From the NCBI GenBank assembly GCA_032718565.1, contig JAVGVS010000682.1:1-64000 (forward strand): a DNA stretch of 64,000 nucleotides. The letters are read 5' to 3'. The DNA is from Distichodus sexfasciatus (Eukaryota; Chordata; Actinopteri; Characiformes; Distichodontidae). Both the position numbers and the translations under genes were made by a program. Below are positions 48,015 to 61,420 of this stretch, piece after piece (position 1 is the stretch's first letter; each line of letters opens with the position of its first letter). Below the pieces are notes generated by a model. The model saw nothing but the letters and a program-made list of their open reading frames with translations. It did not search any database and was not told where the DNA came from.

Positions 48015-51000
48015 TACCTCTAACAGCAGCAGGGAATGGGTTTGCAAACTTCTCCACATACTCGGCCTCAGCCTCCGCCTGATTGGTTTTCCCCCTGAAG
48101 ATGATCTGCACGGCACCCTGGGAAATAGCACACACACAAAGACATGAAGACAGGGATGAAGCTTCACTGTCAGTCGAAGCAGGTGAGCTCTGTGGTTTGT
48201 GGAGTTCTCTCACTGCGTTCAGAGTGAAATCTGCAGGTGAGTGGTCATCGTATTGCTGACCATCTTAAACACACAGCTACAACACCACAACAACCCCAAA
48301 AACCTCACTAATGCTCCAGACTTGGCTCCCGTCTCCATGTGGAAAGAGCGTTTTGAACGCTGTTTATAGCGTGCGTGTGCTGCTGTTCTCGTCCCCGCGT
48401 TACCTTGGCTCCCATCACCGCCACCTCAGCAGACGGCCAGGCGTAGTTCACATCCCCTCTCAGGTGCTTGGAGCTCATCACGTCGTAGGCGCCGCCGTAC
48501 GCCTGCAGCAGCAACAACACGAAGGGTCAGACAGGGAGAGAACTTATCATCACACACACTCTTACACTTACACACACACACCTTCCTGGTGATGACGGTG
48601 ATTTTGGGCACAGTGGCCTCGGCAAAGGCAAACAGCAGCTTGGCTCCGTGTCTGATGATGCCACCGTACTCCTGCGCCGTGCCTGCGCACACAAACACAC
48701 AAACAGTTAGAGAGAGAGAGAGGGAGACGGTGTGGTCAGCAGGGGGCAGTAGAGCCCCGTCTCATGGGTTACTGACCCGGCAGAAAGCCCGGCACGTCCA
48801 CAAAGGTGATGATGGGAATGTTGAAGGAGTCACAGAAACGCACAAAACGAGCTCCTTTCACCGACGAGTTGATGTCCAAACAACCTGCAGACGGAGAGAG
48901 ATGGAGGGACAGAGAGGGTGAATTTACCTGCTGACTTCTGAGTTTATGTGTAGACAAACATTTGTAAGTGTGTGTGTGTGTGTTGAGAGCTGGACAGTAT
49001 TTGGCATGCTGACCGACCCGAGGCTACTTTGGGCTGGTTTCCCACGATGCCCACGGTGCGGCCGTTCATGCGAGCGAATCCCACCACAATGTTCTTGGCG
49101 TAGTTGGGCATGATCTCAAAGAAGTCTTGCTCGTCCACGATCTGCAGGAGAGAGAGAGACGCATCAAGACCACGCCCACTCTCACCTGGGACACGTGTCT
49201 GTGTATGCGTGTGTGTGTTACATACCGCGTGGACGATGTCCAGCATGTCGTAGGCCTTAGTGCTCTCAAACGGCACCAGAGTGTCCAGACCTGGAACCAG
49301 ACGCTCACTGCAGGAGGAGGAGGAGGAGGAAGAGCACAATGGAGAGCGACATCAACCAACTTCTCCCCGCTCATAGTGACCAGTGTGTACCGTATATTAT
49401 ATTGTTGATTTGTTTCATAGTATTTATTCTGTGTTTCACTGTATCCACACTGATACTGGACACACTACAGACCAGAAGCAAGCTGCGTGTGCGTGTGATT
49501 CTTCACCTGGGGTCGTGGCTCTCGGTGAGCGGTGCTGGATCTTTATTACTTAGCGGCAGGAAGTTGAAGAAGTTTCTGAGATTCAGCAGAGCGTCGACAT
49601 CGTTCTCAAAGGCCTTGTGGGCAACACCTACAAACAGGAAAAACACACAGCCGTTAATAAACCCCCCCCAAACCCAAGATTAACAACACAAGACTGTGAT
49701 CTGCTGTCCTGCTGCTGGAACTAACCCCGGTTCTGTGTTATTAACGTGGGGTGAGTTCACAAATAACAGATTACATTAAGCAGTGGGAGTGTTTAGCAGA
49801 CGTTCTTTGTAACTTGCCCCAATATTAATAATAAACACTTGGAGCAAGTTAGAAATGACAACAGACTGTACTGGCTGCTTCTATTACACTACACTGTTAA
49901 CAGCGTTATTCCTAGCGTCAACAGCGAGAGCTAAAGGAACTTGCCGGACACGGCGGTGTGCGTTTTCGCTCCTCCCAGCTCCTCCTGAGTCACGTCTTCA
50001 TTGGTGACGGACTTGACCACATCTGGCCCCGTGATGAACAGATATGAAGTGTCCTGCAAAGTCACCCACTCAGTAAACACCAAGTCGTCCACTAACACAA
50101 TCGGTTTTACTGGTTATGAGTTAAGGGATGAGTTGACATTTTGCTCCAGCACAAACAACAATAATAGACACCAGGGGCCACTAACACACCACTGCAGCCG
50201 GCACTGGCAGATTTTGCAACTGAATTTATTCTAAAATCAGATTTGCACCAGCAGCTTCAGATCCCGACAGGCAACTCTTACTTTGACCATGAAGGTGAAG
50301 TCGGTGAGGGCGGGGGAGTAGACCGCACCTCCTGCACACGGGCCCATGATGAGGGAGATCTGGGGCACCACGCCGGACGCCAGCACGTTACGCTGGAACA
50401 CACACCGCAGACAAGACGCCAATGTCACGTAACACACTCATTCAGTGGGCACACATTGATATGGTGACATCCGTACAGCATCTAGTTTTCATTCCGTAAC
50501 TACAGGATCAGTCTCTCTGCAGCAGATTGGGGTTAACGGTTATGCTCAGGGGCCTCCTGCCACTAGACCACCAGCACCACCCCGGCTGCCCTCACCAGGA
50601 AGATGTCAGCGTAGCCCGCCAGAGACTCCACCCCCTCCTGGATACGAGCCCCGCCCGAGTCGTTGAGGCCGATGACCGGAGCCCCCACCAGCATGGCCTG
50701 GTCCATCACCTGCACACCAAACAACACTGCACTCACACGTCTGAATGCAAAGTCAAAGTCAACTTTATTGTCATCTCTGCTATATACTGTACAGATACAT
50801 AGAGAGACGAGACGACGTGGCTCCAGGTTATTTCCAGTGCAAACAAACAAAGAACAGTAGAACAGAGAATAAATAGGCAGTGGCACGACTAGGCACATCT
50901 GTTGTAGGTGATACGCATCGTACTTGATCACAAACAAAACGGAAAATAGACAAAACGGTCGAGAATCAGTATAAAAACACTGAATTCCCTGGAGCACTTT

Positions 51001-52944
51001 TAGCCGCTGCCTGCTCGTGGCGCCGCCGGAAGTGTTAAAAAAAAACTGCACTGCAGCTTCGCACTACACCCAATACGACACCTAACCAGGCAGGTGCAGG
51101 CTGGTGTACCGCGGTTGGTCAAAAACAAAATCACAGCACAGATTTCATCGTGTCGGTCCTGCAGTACAAGCTGCGGTTTATGACTGGTCAAAGATGGAAA
51201 GTGCAGGAAACCCTCAGCTCGTGTGCAGCATAAAGCCTTGTTGAACTACACCGTTTAAAATCAAGTTTCATCACTAAACAACAGACAACGGTTTGACATC
51301 TGCTGAATTCAGGATCCAGCGATCGATGTGACAATGTAGCAAACTGATTCAACACCATCAATAGCACTGAAGTAACCTTCTCTTTAAATTAAAATTCAGC
51401 TCCTGTTCAAAATAAAGTGACATTACAACCTGACGTCTGATTGACCTTTTTGTGTTGGATCACAGCTGGGGCTTGTCGATTGTTGGATCGACGTATCATT
51501 GTAGAGTGACGTATTGTTACACTCCTAGTTACGACAAACTCACCTTGCAAATCTTCTGTGCGTGAGCTCCAGACAAGCTGCCTCCAAACACGGTGAAGTC
51601 CTGCAGGGAGAGTAGAGCGTGGTCAGAAAGACACAGGACAGGTGGACGGGTGAGGGGTGAGTTGGAGGAAGGAGCGATGTGGGTCAGTACTCACCTGGCT
51701 GAAGACGTACACCAGCCTGCCATTAATGCGGCCCTGTCCAGTCACCACACTGTCGCCGGGATACTACAGGGGACAACAAACATCAGACATGACGAAGTGA
51801 CCAATAACGGAGTGTAGCATTCGTCCAGTTACATGTCAATCTCCCCTAAACGTGTTGCTGCTGCTTTTACAGGTTATCCTGCTTACTATAAGGAGCGACA
51901 CCTGGTCCCAGAGTGACGTTAGTGCCCAGGTGAGTCTCTACCTGACCACACTTGTGCCACAGCAGAGAGCCGGCCAGATAACAGGGCTGTGGTCAGACCG
52001 CCGTAGGGTTCAGAGGATTTGAGGACAAAGCGTGTGAACTCACCTTGTTGTGATCCGCCTGCATCCCGAAATCTGCACAGCGATGTTCCACAAACATGTC
52101 ATACTCCACAAACGAGCCGGAGTCCAGCAGGAGCTCGACCCGCTCACGAGCAGTCAGCTTCCCCTGAGCAGGACACACACACACACACACAGGTAGGTGT
52201 TGGTGGCCTAGTAGTAGAACACTTTGGACCAAGAGGTTGTGAGTTCGAATCTGACCTCTGGCGTTACCAACATTGGGTTCCTGAGCAAGACCCTTAACCC
52301 TAAGTTGCTCTCAGGGGAACTGTCCCTGAAATTAGGAAACGTAAGTCGCTCTGGACAAGAGGGTCTGCTAAATGCTGGAAATGGAAATTTACACACACGG
52401 TCACAGGACAAGTAGATGTGTGTGTCTCCTCAACACCAAGCTCATGTGCTGGCTGTGGATATGGAAACACAACTCAACACTCACTCACCCTAATCAACAC
52501 TCAAACACACTCACTAGCCACTCGCAAAACTCACACTTAAAACTCAACAATCACCCAACACTCACAACTCCACCACTAACACGCATTTCAACAATCACCC
52601 AACACTCACAACTCCACCACTAACACACATTTCAACAATCACCCAACACTCACAACTCCACCACTAACACGCATTTCACCACTGACCACTGACCGCTCTC
52701 CTGCTGTACTCACGCGTCGGTGCTGTGCGTCTATCCGCGCCCGTCCTCCGCCCTCCAGCGCCGCGCCGCGTTTGTGCTCGATGCGCTGCTGCACGGACGC
52801 GGTCCCGCTGGAGGAGCAGTAACGCAGGCGGGACATGGCTGCTGTGGAGTCCGGGTTGGGGAGAAGGCGAGGCGGCGTGACGCTGCATCTCAGTCCGCTA
52901 AAGAGCCTGCAGCTGCCGCTCCGCCACACGCACAACGCCGCCAT
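47575..52944 (-). CDS. pccb: Propionyl-CoA carboxylase beta subunit, mitochondrial
   Basis: Carboxyltransferase subunit that moves CO2 from biotin (on PCCA) to propionyl-CoA in the mitochondrial matrix, giving methylmalonyl-CoA. Fifteen exons, as in human: 52944-52714, 52163-52044, 51763-51695, 51600-51544, 50709-50596, 50392-50282, 50053-49945, 49627-49507, 49307-49226, 49141-49018, 48884-48777, 48682-48582, 48502-48404, 48117-48018, 47696-47575. They total 1668 nt (555 aa; human 539). The start at 52944 lies in GTGATGGCGG; the Arg/Ser-rich first 50 residues fit a mitochondrial presequence. Motifs: VGAPVIGLNDSGGARIQEGV, IMGPCAGGAVYSPALTDF, MPNYAKNIVVGFARMNGRTV, TFVDVPGFLPGTAQEYGG, TRKAYGGAYDVMSSKHL and the end WKKHANIPL. 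All introns are GT-AG except intron 7, which has a GC donor. Confidence 0.96.
50750..50965 (+). repeat. Dispersed repeat with TGTCATCTCTGCTATATACT, pccb intron 4
   Basis: Begins CAAAGTCAACTTTATTGTCA and continues through GAGAGACGAGACGACG. Related to copies at 16.95 kb and, inverted, 53.93-54.02 kb. Confidence 0.6.
52190..52388 (+). repeat. tRNA-derived SINE, best-preserved copy of the first family
   Basis: A-box-like TGGCCTAGTAG, B-box GAGTTCGAATC, body TGAGCAAGACCCTTAACCCT and AAGTTGCTCTCAGGGGAACT, then the tail GTCGCTCTGGACAAGAGGGT and CTGCTAAATGCTGG, of the kind shared by L2-mobilised fish SINEs. It lies in pccb intron 1. This copy can serve as the reference for the others in the window. 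Confidence 0.8.
52500..52680. repeat. ACTCACAACTCCACCACTAAC tandem, period about 60
   Basis: A block with CACTAACACGCATTTCA and CAACAATCACCCAACACTCA is repeated about three times between 52537 and 52682, a few tens of bases after the pccb exon 1 donor. Confidence 0.85.
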
Positions 52945-53110
52945 CACTGCTGCTGCTGCTGCTGCCCGCCGGAAGACGAGAGGCGGGGCCCACGCCGCAC
53001 AGCCTATCACAAGCGCGCACCTCTGTACACAGCCAATCCCGCGTCACAGCGGCCAACGGGGCGTCACCGTGACAGCCAATCAGAGAGCAGCGCAGAAATC
53101 CTCTCACGGA
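52945..53110 (-). promoter_or_regulatory. pccb promoter, CpG-rich with CCAAT boxes
   Basis: High CG density and two CCAAT motifs on the + strand at 53033-53037 and 53076-53080, with no TATA box. This is typical of a housekeeping metabolic gene. It is immediately upstream of the pccb start. Confidence 0.55.
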
Positions 53111-55950
53111 CAGCGTCAAAGTCAAGCAGCAAAACTTTCCTCGAGTTTCACACAAAAATCACACGACAAAGAAACACTGTTAACTGCCGATTAGATTTTT
53201 ATTATCAAACCTGCGCCCGACAATAAAGTCTTTACCGTGTGACTTTACTCGGATTATAACTGTCCGCTGCTGGAGCGTCATTTGTGTTTATAAGCAGCAA
53301 CAAGGACAACAACGTCACTGCCACGTCAGTGTCACCGCAGTGATGAACGAACACCACATGAATAATGTTACTTTCCAAATGTAAAATTTTACAACTATGT
53401 CTTTTTAAACCTTGACCTTTTAAATGAACTTCATCATTACACCAACCATAACCAGTGCACAGAGAGAGTAAATGATGAAGCTTGGTGTCTGTCTACAGTG
53501 TACACACGGTGGGAATAACACAAAATATATATATATTTTTAAGTCTTTTTCTTGAATTCGGTAAGTGAAGTAAGGCTTTATCATCATCACAACTACATAC
53601 ATTAAAGTACAACAAAACAGTCCTCCAGAGACAAAGATGCAAAATACATACAATGGAACAACACATCTCTATATCTCTAGAAATATATTCCTTTAATATG
53701 CATACATATAGACCTTAACATGAAGTGCAATCTGCTAGCAATGTACCTACTGTAATTATGTACTAAATGTGCAAGTTTGTTGTGCAATTACACTATACAA
53801 TATAATCAGTTGTGCAGGGGGTTAAACGGGGTGAAGCAGTGTATATATTTTTTATCTATATTTGTATTTTACTTATTTATTGTTTATTCCATGTGCCACT
53901 GTCTTATTTGTTCTCTGTTCTCTGCACTGAAAAAAACCTGGAGCCACGTCGTCTCGTCTCTCTATGTATCTGTACAGTATATAGCTGAGATGACAAAGTT
54001 TACTTTGACTTTGGAAGCAGGACAGCACAGTGCTGAGGAGCCGGGCCGCTAGGGAGAAGAAGCCGATGTAACGTCTAGAAGACCTGCTCCTGATGCTGCG
54101 GAGTCTTCTTTCTAACCCTAACCCTACATCTGTATAATTGAAACCCCAATAAGCTAGATTTTTCGCAAACACGCATGCAATAAAATGTGTTTAAGAGTGC
54201 TCCTCACCTTTTATAGATTCTGTTCTTACTTATGAACAGCTCTTAAATAAGAAAACACTGGTGAATGTCAGGATCTTCTAGGGTAATATTTTGACGAAAA
54301 CAGTTGGTGAATAAGGCTCAGTGTGCAAGAGACACACAGAACAGTGCAATACGAAAAGAAAGTATGCAAGAGGCCAGTAAAATGAACCTCCATAGAACAC
54401 AGTTTTTGTTTGTTTTGAGAACACGGACAGCGTTGTGAAACTGATGTGAAATGGAGTTGAAGATGGCTGCCGAGTATGAAGTATGGTAGTAAAAAGTTAC
54501 AGAGATATGAAAAATCACAAAGTGCAGTGTGAGTGCTTAGAGAACGAGTTACAGATTGACACTGTACATGTAAAAAGCGTGTGTAAAAGCACTGTCTGTT
54601 ACTTAACAGTACAAAGTCTATGGTTCCTATTCAAGTGGCCTGTAAGTCGAGTTCTGAACTGGACAATGTTAGGTCAAAAACACAGAACAAAGCCGAGATG
54701 GGAGCCAGAAATGTAATATTCCATATTATATAATATATATACGGTACATACAAACTCGCTGCAAAGCAAACAACTCTATATTTACTGTACACGTCAACAG
54801 TCTATGAGCTTTCACACTATTGTTTTCACACACCACACGCCTTTCAGTCATATGTTACACGATAAATAAACGCAGAGCGATCAACTACATTTACTGTAGA
54901 TGTTACCGGTCTATCAGGTTTAATCGATTGTAGCAACCCTTGAATCTAAATGAGCGAGTCTCCACTGATGCTTAAGGTTTCTTTTAGTTTAGTTCATCAC
55001 AGCAGCACGTTGAAGTCATGCAGCTACATTAATCCGTTTCCGTCTTTCACCTTACAACACTGTGACGACGGCATTAAGACTTACAAACAAAAATTTCTCA
55101 GTCTTGTTTCCACAGGTACGAACTTCCTTACAGCAAATTTAAAATCACAAGTGGAGTTCAAATTAACACTCACCCATACTTTATATGAGAACCACTGGTA
55201 AGTGTTAATTTTACACTTCTAAAAGTTAAATTATTAACACAGTGGGAGTGTTAATTAACAAACTAACAGTGTAAAATTTTAACACTGAATCGGTGTTCCG
55301 AATTCAATCCTCGTGAACACGAATAGAATTAACTCATTTGATCTGAATCTGTAACAGGTAACTCTTGGTGGTGTAAAATGTACTGGAACTAGTGTATTCA
55401 TCGCAACTCATAGGGTGCATGTTCTGTGTGCAATAATCACTCCTGAAAATGCTACAATGGAAAACAGATTTTGTTTCAACAAAAGTTTCACATGGCAGTT
55501 CAATGTCCATAAAAAATATTCAATATTTTTCAGAACATGAGTTAGCCAGTTTGCCCTATACAATACAGCTGTCTGGCACAACATAGAAACATGAGTCTGC
55601 ACCAAATGACATATGGACATCAAAGCTCTTAAAGACTCTCAAATCTATGTTGCGTAACAAGTGAAACCTTGCGCATATTGTCAACAACACAAAAAGCATA
55701 AAAGTGCTCTAAAATTCAGACTCCATTTCTAAACCTTGAAGAACTTGTGCTTTGCTTCATACCTCATACTCCAAACGTACAATTTAATCTCATACTATGC
55801 CACCCCCTCCAAAATATCATGCATTATATCAACCACAAAGTTTGAGACACAGTTTGAGACATTGCTTGCTTTATCAACAAGACACATTCTGCAGTAGTAC
55901 TTAGCCGTAAATGACTCCACATAACCAAGAAACGTGATCATACCCAAGTT
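53111..55950. other. AT-rich intergenic stretch upstream of pccb
   Basis: No gene is supported. It contains the inverted dispersed repeat at about 53820-54060 and an AT-rich stretch with GTGTTAA/TTAACAC motifs at 55195-55300 that looks like degenerate transposon end sequence. The remainder shows nothing. Confidence 0.45.
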
Positions 55951-56022
55951 GCTGCCTGTTACTCGTGCTATAGACAGGTTGTTCAGTAAATGACACTTTC
56001 TTTGCCTGTTGCTCTACATGCT

Positions 56023-57150
56023 TTACATCTTGTACAAAGGGAGTGAGTATTTTGTCAATGCCATACTTAGTAGTTTTACTGATGTGATAACACTTCTTTG
56101 TTCCTGAAAGTGAACATCCTCCACTGCACTTCTACTGGGATTATCTGAGGACACTGCACTTAGCACTTGTTCTTTAATATCTGCATGAACTACACCGACA
56201 TATTCCTCCATGCTTTCAACAGATAACACAACACTGTTAGGAACCCCACTGCCCTGTAGCTTTGCTGTTAACTAAGTACACATCTTTTATCATACCGGAT
56301 GTTGTAGGTTGACTTCATCGGGCTCAGTGTTGGAGCCATCTTGTCATGAGCTCTGTTCAGTGAAGTCTGACTGATGTGGTCTTAACATATTGACCTTATT
56401 ACTTGTGCATATCTTAACAGTTTGATGAATATAATTTAAATGTTTTCTAAAATCAGCAATACTTTTAAACTGCAACGAACATCCTTCTTGAGCACAAAGA
56501 ACACCACATTTTCTGCCTGGATATAACCCATGAATAATCTTAAGGTGCTGAATTAAAGCACTGGGTGCATTAAACAGAGATCTACAAATTTGACACCCAC
56601 ACATACGTCGTTTAAGAACTTGGCTCTATGCCTCTGCTTCCATGTACAGTCTTTCTTTGATTTGCCAACACATTTAATACACCAAGTTGCATTGTAACAT
56701 TGTGTTTACTCTGCCAAATCTCCCACTTACATCACGTACCTAGTACATACCTTGCAAAATACAAAATCTTTTTTTATTTTCCTTTTAGCAGACTGAGGTG
56801 GTAGGACATGCAGGAGCAGCAAGAGAGAGGACATGTCCCTGTCCCACTATTTAACCAAAAAACACAAACCTTTAACACTACTTAATACCAGTATTTTAAT
56901 GGAACCTTCCCACTATGACAATATGCCTAAAAGCAATTTTGTTTCACCTTTTGTATGATCCTCTGAGGATTCATCATTGTGCCCACCCCTAGCACACTTT
57001 AGCAGTCTCTGGATCACTGATTTGGAAGTAAGGTTATCAGCTTCTTCGATTACCTTTTCTTTAAAGAACGGACATTTTTCAAGCAGTTTTACAGCCGTTT
57101 CTGGTCCCAAAAGAGGCAGAAATCTTGGTTTATCTGCAGCAGACAACTGA
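56023..57150 (-). pseudogene. Fragmentary C2H2-type gene of unknown family
   Basis: Minus strand. The segment 57150 to about 56950 follows an acceptor (ATATTTTCAG) and reads SAADKPRFLPLLGPETAVKL, CPFFKEKVIEEADNL and GGHNDESSEDH up to a GTGAAA donor. At 56604-56344 a frame has two zinc-finger-like units, CQICRSLFNAPSALIQHLKI(IH) and CGVLCAQEGC...HLNYIH, then a stop. A third segment (56229-56023) has NPSRSAVEDVHFQEQ. I do not recognise the family. The pieces may be exons of one multi-copy or transposon-related gene that is no longer intact; joining them is speculative. Confidence 0.35.
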
Positions 57151-58805
57151 AAATATTTTGGTTAAGTTCACTAATAGTACCATTGTACTTGTGCATTGTG
57201 GGTACTGAAAAGAATGCTAATAATTACTTAAATCATACACATAAAAACCCGTCCTCGTTACAAATGGAAGGTGCGGCGCCTCAACTTGTCAATTATATCA
57301 AAGGAGTAAATCTAACGAGAACGTTATTTGTTGTGTGGGTAAACCTGAAAAAGTTGTCTGGGATTACGTAAATATATAAGTGAAAGTGATGCACAATGCC
57401 TTGCGTTTTGAACAAAGCATACCATCTTAAAAATATCTTGTAAAGATAGAAACTATTTTTTTTAGTGTTAGTATTACAGAGAATAATTGTGACATTTACA
57501 CCTGGCCAGATTTAATTTTTTTCCCAGTGTAATTAAGAACCCTTCATATCAGAGACTTTATTTTTACACATATACTAATGTAAAGTTAAGGTTCCAGATG
57601 CTGTGTTGAGTTAATTTAAGAGCCTCTAAATGTAAGCCACATGTTTGTAATGTTTCTTTTCACCTTTGTAGAGGTTTGATTTTCACATTTAACTTTAATA
57701 CTTAAGTACTCTTCACGTCAGCTACTTTAGTACATTTTGCTGAAATAATCTTTTCACTTAACGCTTTTTGATTTCATCTTATTTCTGGAGTTTCAACTAG
57801 AGCTGTAATGTTCTGTTCCACTATGCTAGTTGCTAACGTACACTGTTAGTTGCTAATGTACACTCTCAGTTGCTAACGTACACTCTCAGTGTACACTATG
57901 CTGGTTGTTAACGTACCATATGTTAGTTGCTAACGTGCACTGTGCTAATGTACACTACGCACCACAGATTCAGCTGCATGTTTCTGGCTGTACATTAGTT
58001 AACAGACAGATTTACTCATGAACGTGAAAACAATGGAGACGACGATTCACATGAACACCAGCAAAACATTCCACATCCCTGGACTTACCTCAAAGACATG
58101 TTTGAAGTAGTTGCAGCAAGAAAGACTCCTGGAGAATGTAAAACATAACAGAGCTCATGGGAAATTGAGAAGTTGTATTAAACTGATAATGACGTCTAGT
58201 TAACTTTATCCAGAAGTGCTTATTTTGTCCTTCACACGGCTACTTTTTACTTTTAACCTTTAAGTAGATTTCTCAGCCTGTACTTTTATATTCTCTTCAG
58301 TAAACCCATTGAGTCAGTACTTCAGCTCTCACCAGAGTATTTTTTAAGCACAAGTATTTGTACTTCTACCTGAGCGACAAACGTTTACTTTTGCCACCTC
58401 TGCTTGCGACTATGGCTGTGTTGTAATGAGTTTGAAATGATTGGGGTTTATAATTGTAGCATGTAACATGAGCAAAGTTTTAAGGCTAAATGTAAATCTT
58501 TTTGCTTCAGACTGTGCAGGGAGTCGAACCCAGTCCCAGAAGCCCAGGAGTGCCTCCACCACAGCCTTTTGCTTTTTGTGCGCGAGAAAAGCAAAACCTG
58601 ATCTGAAATATAAAAACTATATTTCAAATCAGGGAAAAGAAACTCTTAAGACACATCAAAAGCACAACAGTGAAAACACATTCAACAACAGTACACATGA
58701 CCTTAGTTATATTTTACTCTATACTGTCCTCTATAGTTATATTCTACTATATTACCTTTAGGTTATATTCAACTACACATTGTTTTAAACAGTTATATTC
58801 TACTT
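57151..58805. other. AT-rich stretch without a gene
   Basis: No supported gene. It contains a short irregular tandem of AGTTGCTAACGTACACT units at about 57823-57958, and nothing else recognisable. Confidence 0.45.
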
Positions 58806-58809
58806 TAAC

Positions 58810-59885
58810 CTAAAACGCCTTGCAGAAGTCTTCACACCCAATTCCCCTTACCAAAAAGGTAAACAAGATCATTTCAGTAAACTTCAGGTACATAATATCA
58901 ATTTGCTTTATGTAGTGTGTATACTAACATTAACATGACTACCTGTGACCAATTTGTCACTTTTGTTAAAGTATACTAGTAGCCCACTCTCAGCCCACTT
59001 ACACCCTCAGTTTTTATATTGCAAGCATACATTCAATTCACGTGGTTATATACCTGAAATTTACCTGTTCTTTGCTTTCAAACTTGGTCATGTTATTTTT
59101 AAATGTACTTTTTCCCTATTTTGTTGCATTACAACCTGGAATTGAAATGGATTTATAGTAAAATTTAAAAAAAATCCTATTCTTACATATATAAAAAAAT
59201 AACAGAATAATGGTGTGTGCATATGTATTCACCCCCTTTGCTATGAAGCTTCTAAATAAGCTCCAAAATCTTAAATTAGGAGCTCCTGTTTGCAGTCTAG
59301 CCATCAAATCATCTGAGCATACATATGAAGAGTTCAGGCGCAAAAGCCACTAAACGCCACCGCCGTAAAAATGAGAACGATCTACGTTATGCTCAACACG
59401 TAAAAGCAAATAATTTTGCTTCAAAAACAGCTAAATGCCACTCTCCACTTCGTCTGAAAAATCCATTTGTAGCCAAAACCCCTAAACTTCAACTCTAGGC
59501 TAGTGATGTTTTCAGCAACATCTACCAGATAGTTCAGCATCGCCACTCGATAAACAACGTAGCTCTCCACGCATCACCATAGCAACACGTCTATCGACTA
59601 CTACACCATGTACACAACCGGCCAAAGCTGGACACAACACAAATGCTAAAAATGCACAAAAAGCTCAGCATTTACACAGAACAGCCACTTTAAATTATGA
59701 ACTCATCGCTGCTGGCTTCAGCCCTCGGAAAACAACTCGAAAACCAGGCACCAATGGCAAATGGAACGCACCAATAGCATGCAGTGTTTCCCCAACCATT
59801 ATATTATGCTGAAGAGCAACCTCAGTCCATATAGCACCAGATCACAACAGAACCATCTCATTACCATCTAGTTCCGCACCGACAT

Positions 59886-59933
<48 letters not shown>

Positions 59934-60754
59934 CCCCCAGCGGCAGGAAAGCACGTATCAGAAAACGTAGCATCAACCACCTGAAAAGAAAAGTAACTGC
60001 ATCTCTACACACTACCAGGGAGATGAAAAATGAGCAAAATTGAGTTACATTACTGCTGTTATTAAATTAAACATGATTCCTTTACGCGTTCATGTCGTTA
60101 ACCCCTACCCAAGCTATAACCCTAGGGGAAACACTGACATGGTTATGAACGAAGGCCAGATTTAGCTGAATTTGATGCAAAAGAAAGTTTGTTAAAGCAG
60201 TAACTTGATGTTACATTTATTAATAATCGTTGCTGTTAAAATTAAGTTACTGAAGTAATGCTCTTAACAGAAAAGTGGTCAGGTGGATTTAGAGGGTTTC
60301 ACATCTCTTCACATATATATCTGCTCTGGAAACCCCTCAAAATAGCTAGATGTGCTAATCTCAGAAAACTCTGAGACTAGCAGCTGCAAAAAGTGGCTCT
60401 ACTTGATATTTACTTGGAGGTGAAGTTACGCACACCCACATTCTGTTTACTTCATGATAAATACTTTGCTTCTCCAAAGTTGTAAGCATGTTGAGTTAAA
60501 TATAAAGCACTTGTAAAACAATCCAATTCCAGGTTGTAATGCAACAAACGGGTTAAGTTTTAATGGCACATTAGCAGCTAAGGCTATTTTAGAGCTAATT
60601 CAAAGTAAAAACAGGAATAAGACCAATAAAATGCAAAGAACAGTCCAAACAGGTTGCAATGGTGAAACCATTCCAGAGTTTTGCCTATAAACACACAGGC
60701 TTTTGTTTGCTCCAATTCAGGAAAGGCAGTGAATACTTTTGCAAGGCGTTGTAG
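58810..60754. mobile_element. Decayed Tc1-like element, about 1.9 kb
   Basis: Left end CTAAAACGCCTTGCAGAAGT; right end, inverted, CTACAACGCCTTGCAAAAGT followed by ATTCAC. Subterminal blocks TGCATTACAACCTGGAATTG (59124) and, inverted, the same wording near 60523-60545 also face each other. ATGTATTCACCCCCTTTGC at 59223 is another family phrase. No transposase frame is detectable and the middle is unlike Tc1, so it is non-autonomous or has been invaded. Confidence 0.75.
59889..59931. repeat. (CA)n microsatellite
   Basis: About 21 CA units followed by a C run, inside the Tc1-like element. Confidence 0.95.
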
Positions 60755-60986
60755 GTTTAGGACTTATGGGCCAGGCATTAGCTTCTCCACTAAGACTGAT
60801 CAAAACACGACCAGTCAAAAGAAACGACGCAACAAAGACAAAACTGAAAAGACTTACCGTGTCTTGCTCAAAAGGAACAAGACTGGTCGACTCCAGAAAA
60901 ATAAGTTAGCGAAACATTTGTTTAACGCAATTTTTCACCTATTTTTGGCCCATTTACTCGTACCAAATTACTTTTTTTATTCATCT

Positions 60987-61169
60987 TAAGCTAATTTGTG
61001 CTAAAATCTGAGCTAAAGTTATCCATTATGTTAATTTGTAGTTAAATCGAGTTAGTTATCTTTTAAGCTAATTTGTGCTAAAATTATCTTAAGCTAATTT
61101 ATAGTTTAACTTGAGCTAACATTATCTTTAGAGCTAATTTGTAGTTAAATTTCACCTAGTTATCTTCTA
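60987..61169. repeat. AGCTAATTTGTAGTTAAATT tandem array, copy 1
   Basis: Four to five irregular units of about 40 bases built on AAGCTAATTTGTAG and GAGTTAGTTATCTT. The same unit forms a second array at 62608-62768. Confidence 0.85.
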
Positions 61170-61420
61170 AGCTAATTAGGAGAGCAAACAAATCCTACCT
61201 TTACCCTTCAACAGCACACCATCACCTCCATATCCAAGGTCCCGCACGTTCCTCCCGACTCCTCATGTCCGAGGCCGTGTCCTATGTCCAGACCGCATTT
61301 CCACTTGCCTGGTGATAATCCGAAGTCTTGATGGGGGACAAAAACAAACAATTTAGCTCTTCACAAATACCTTATTCATGCCTCTTAAATATTAAACCAG
61401 CTCAGTGTGTTTAGTCTTTA

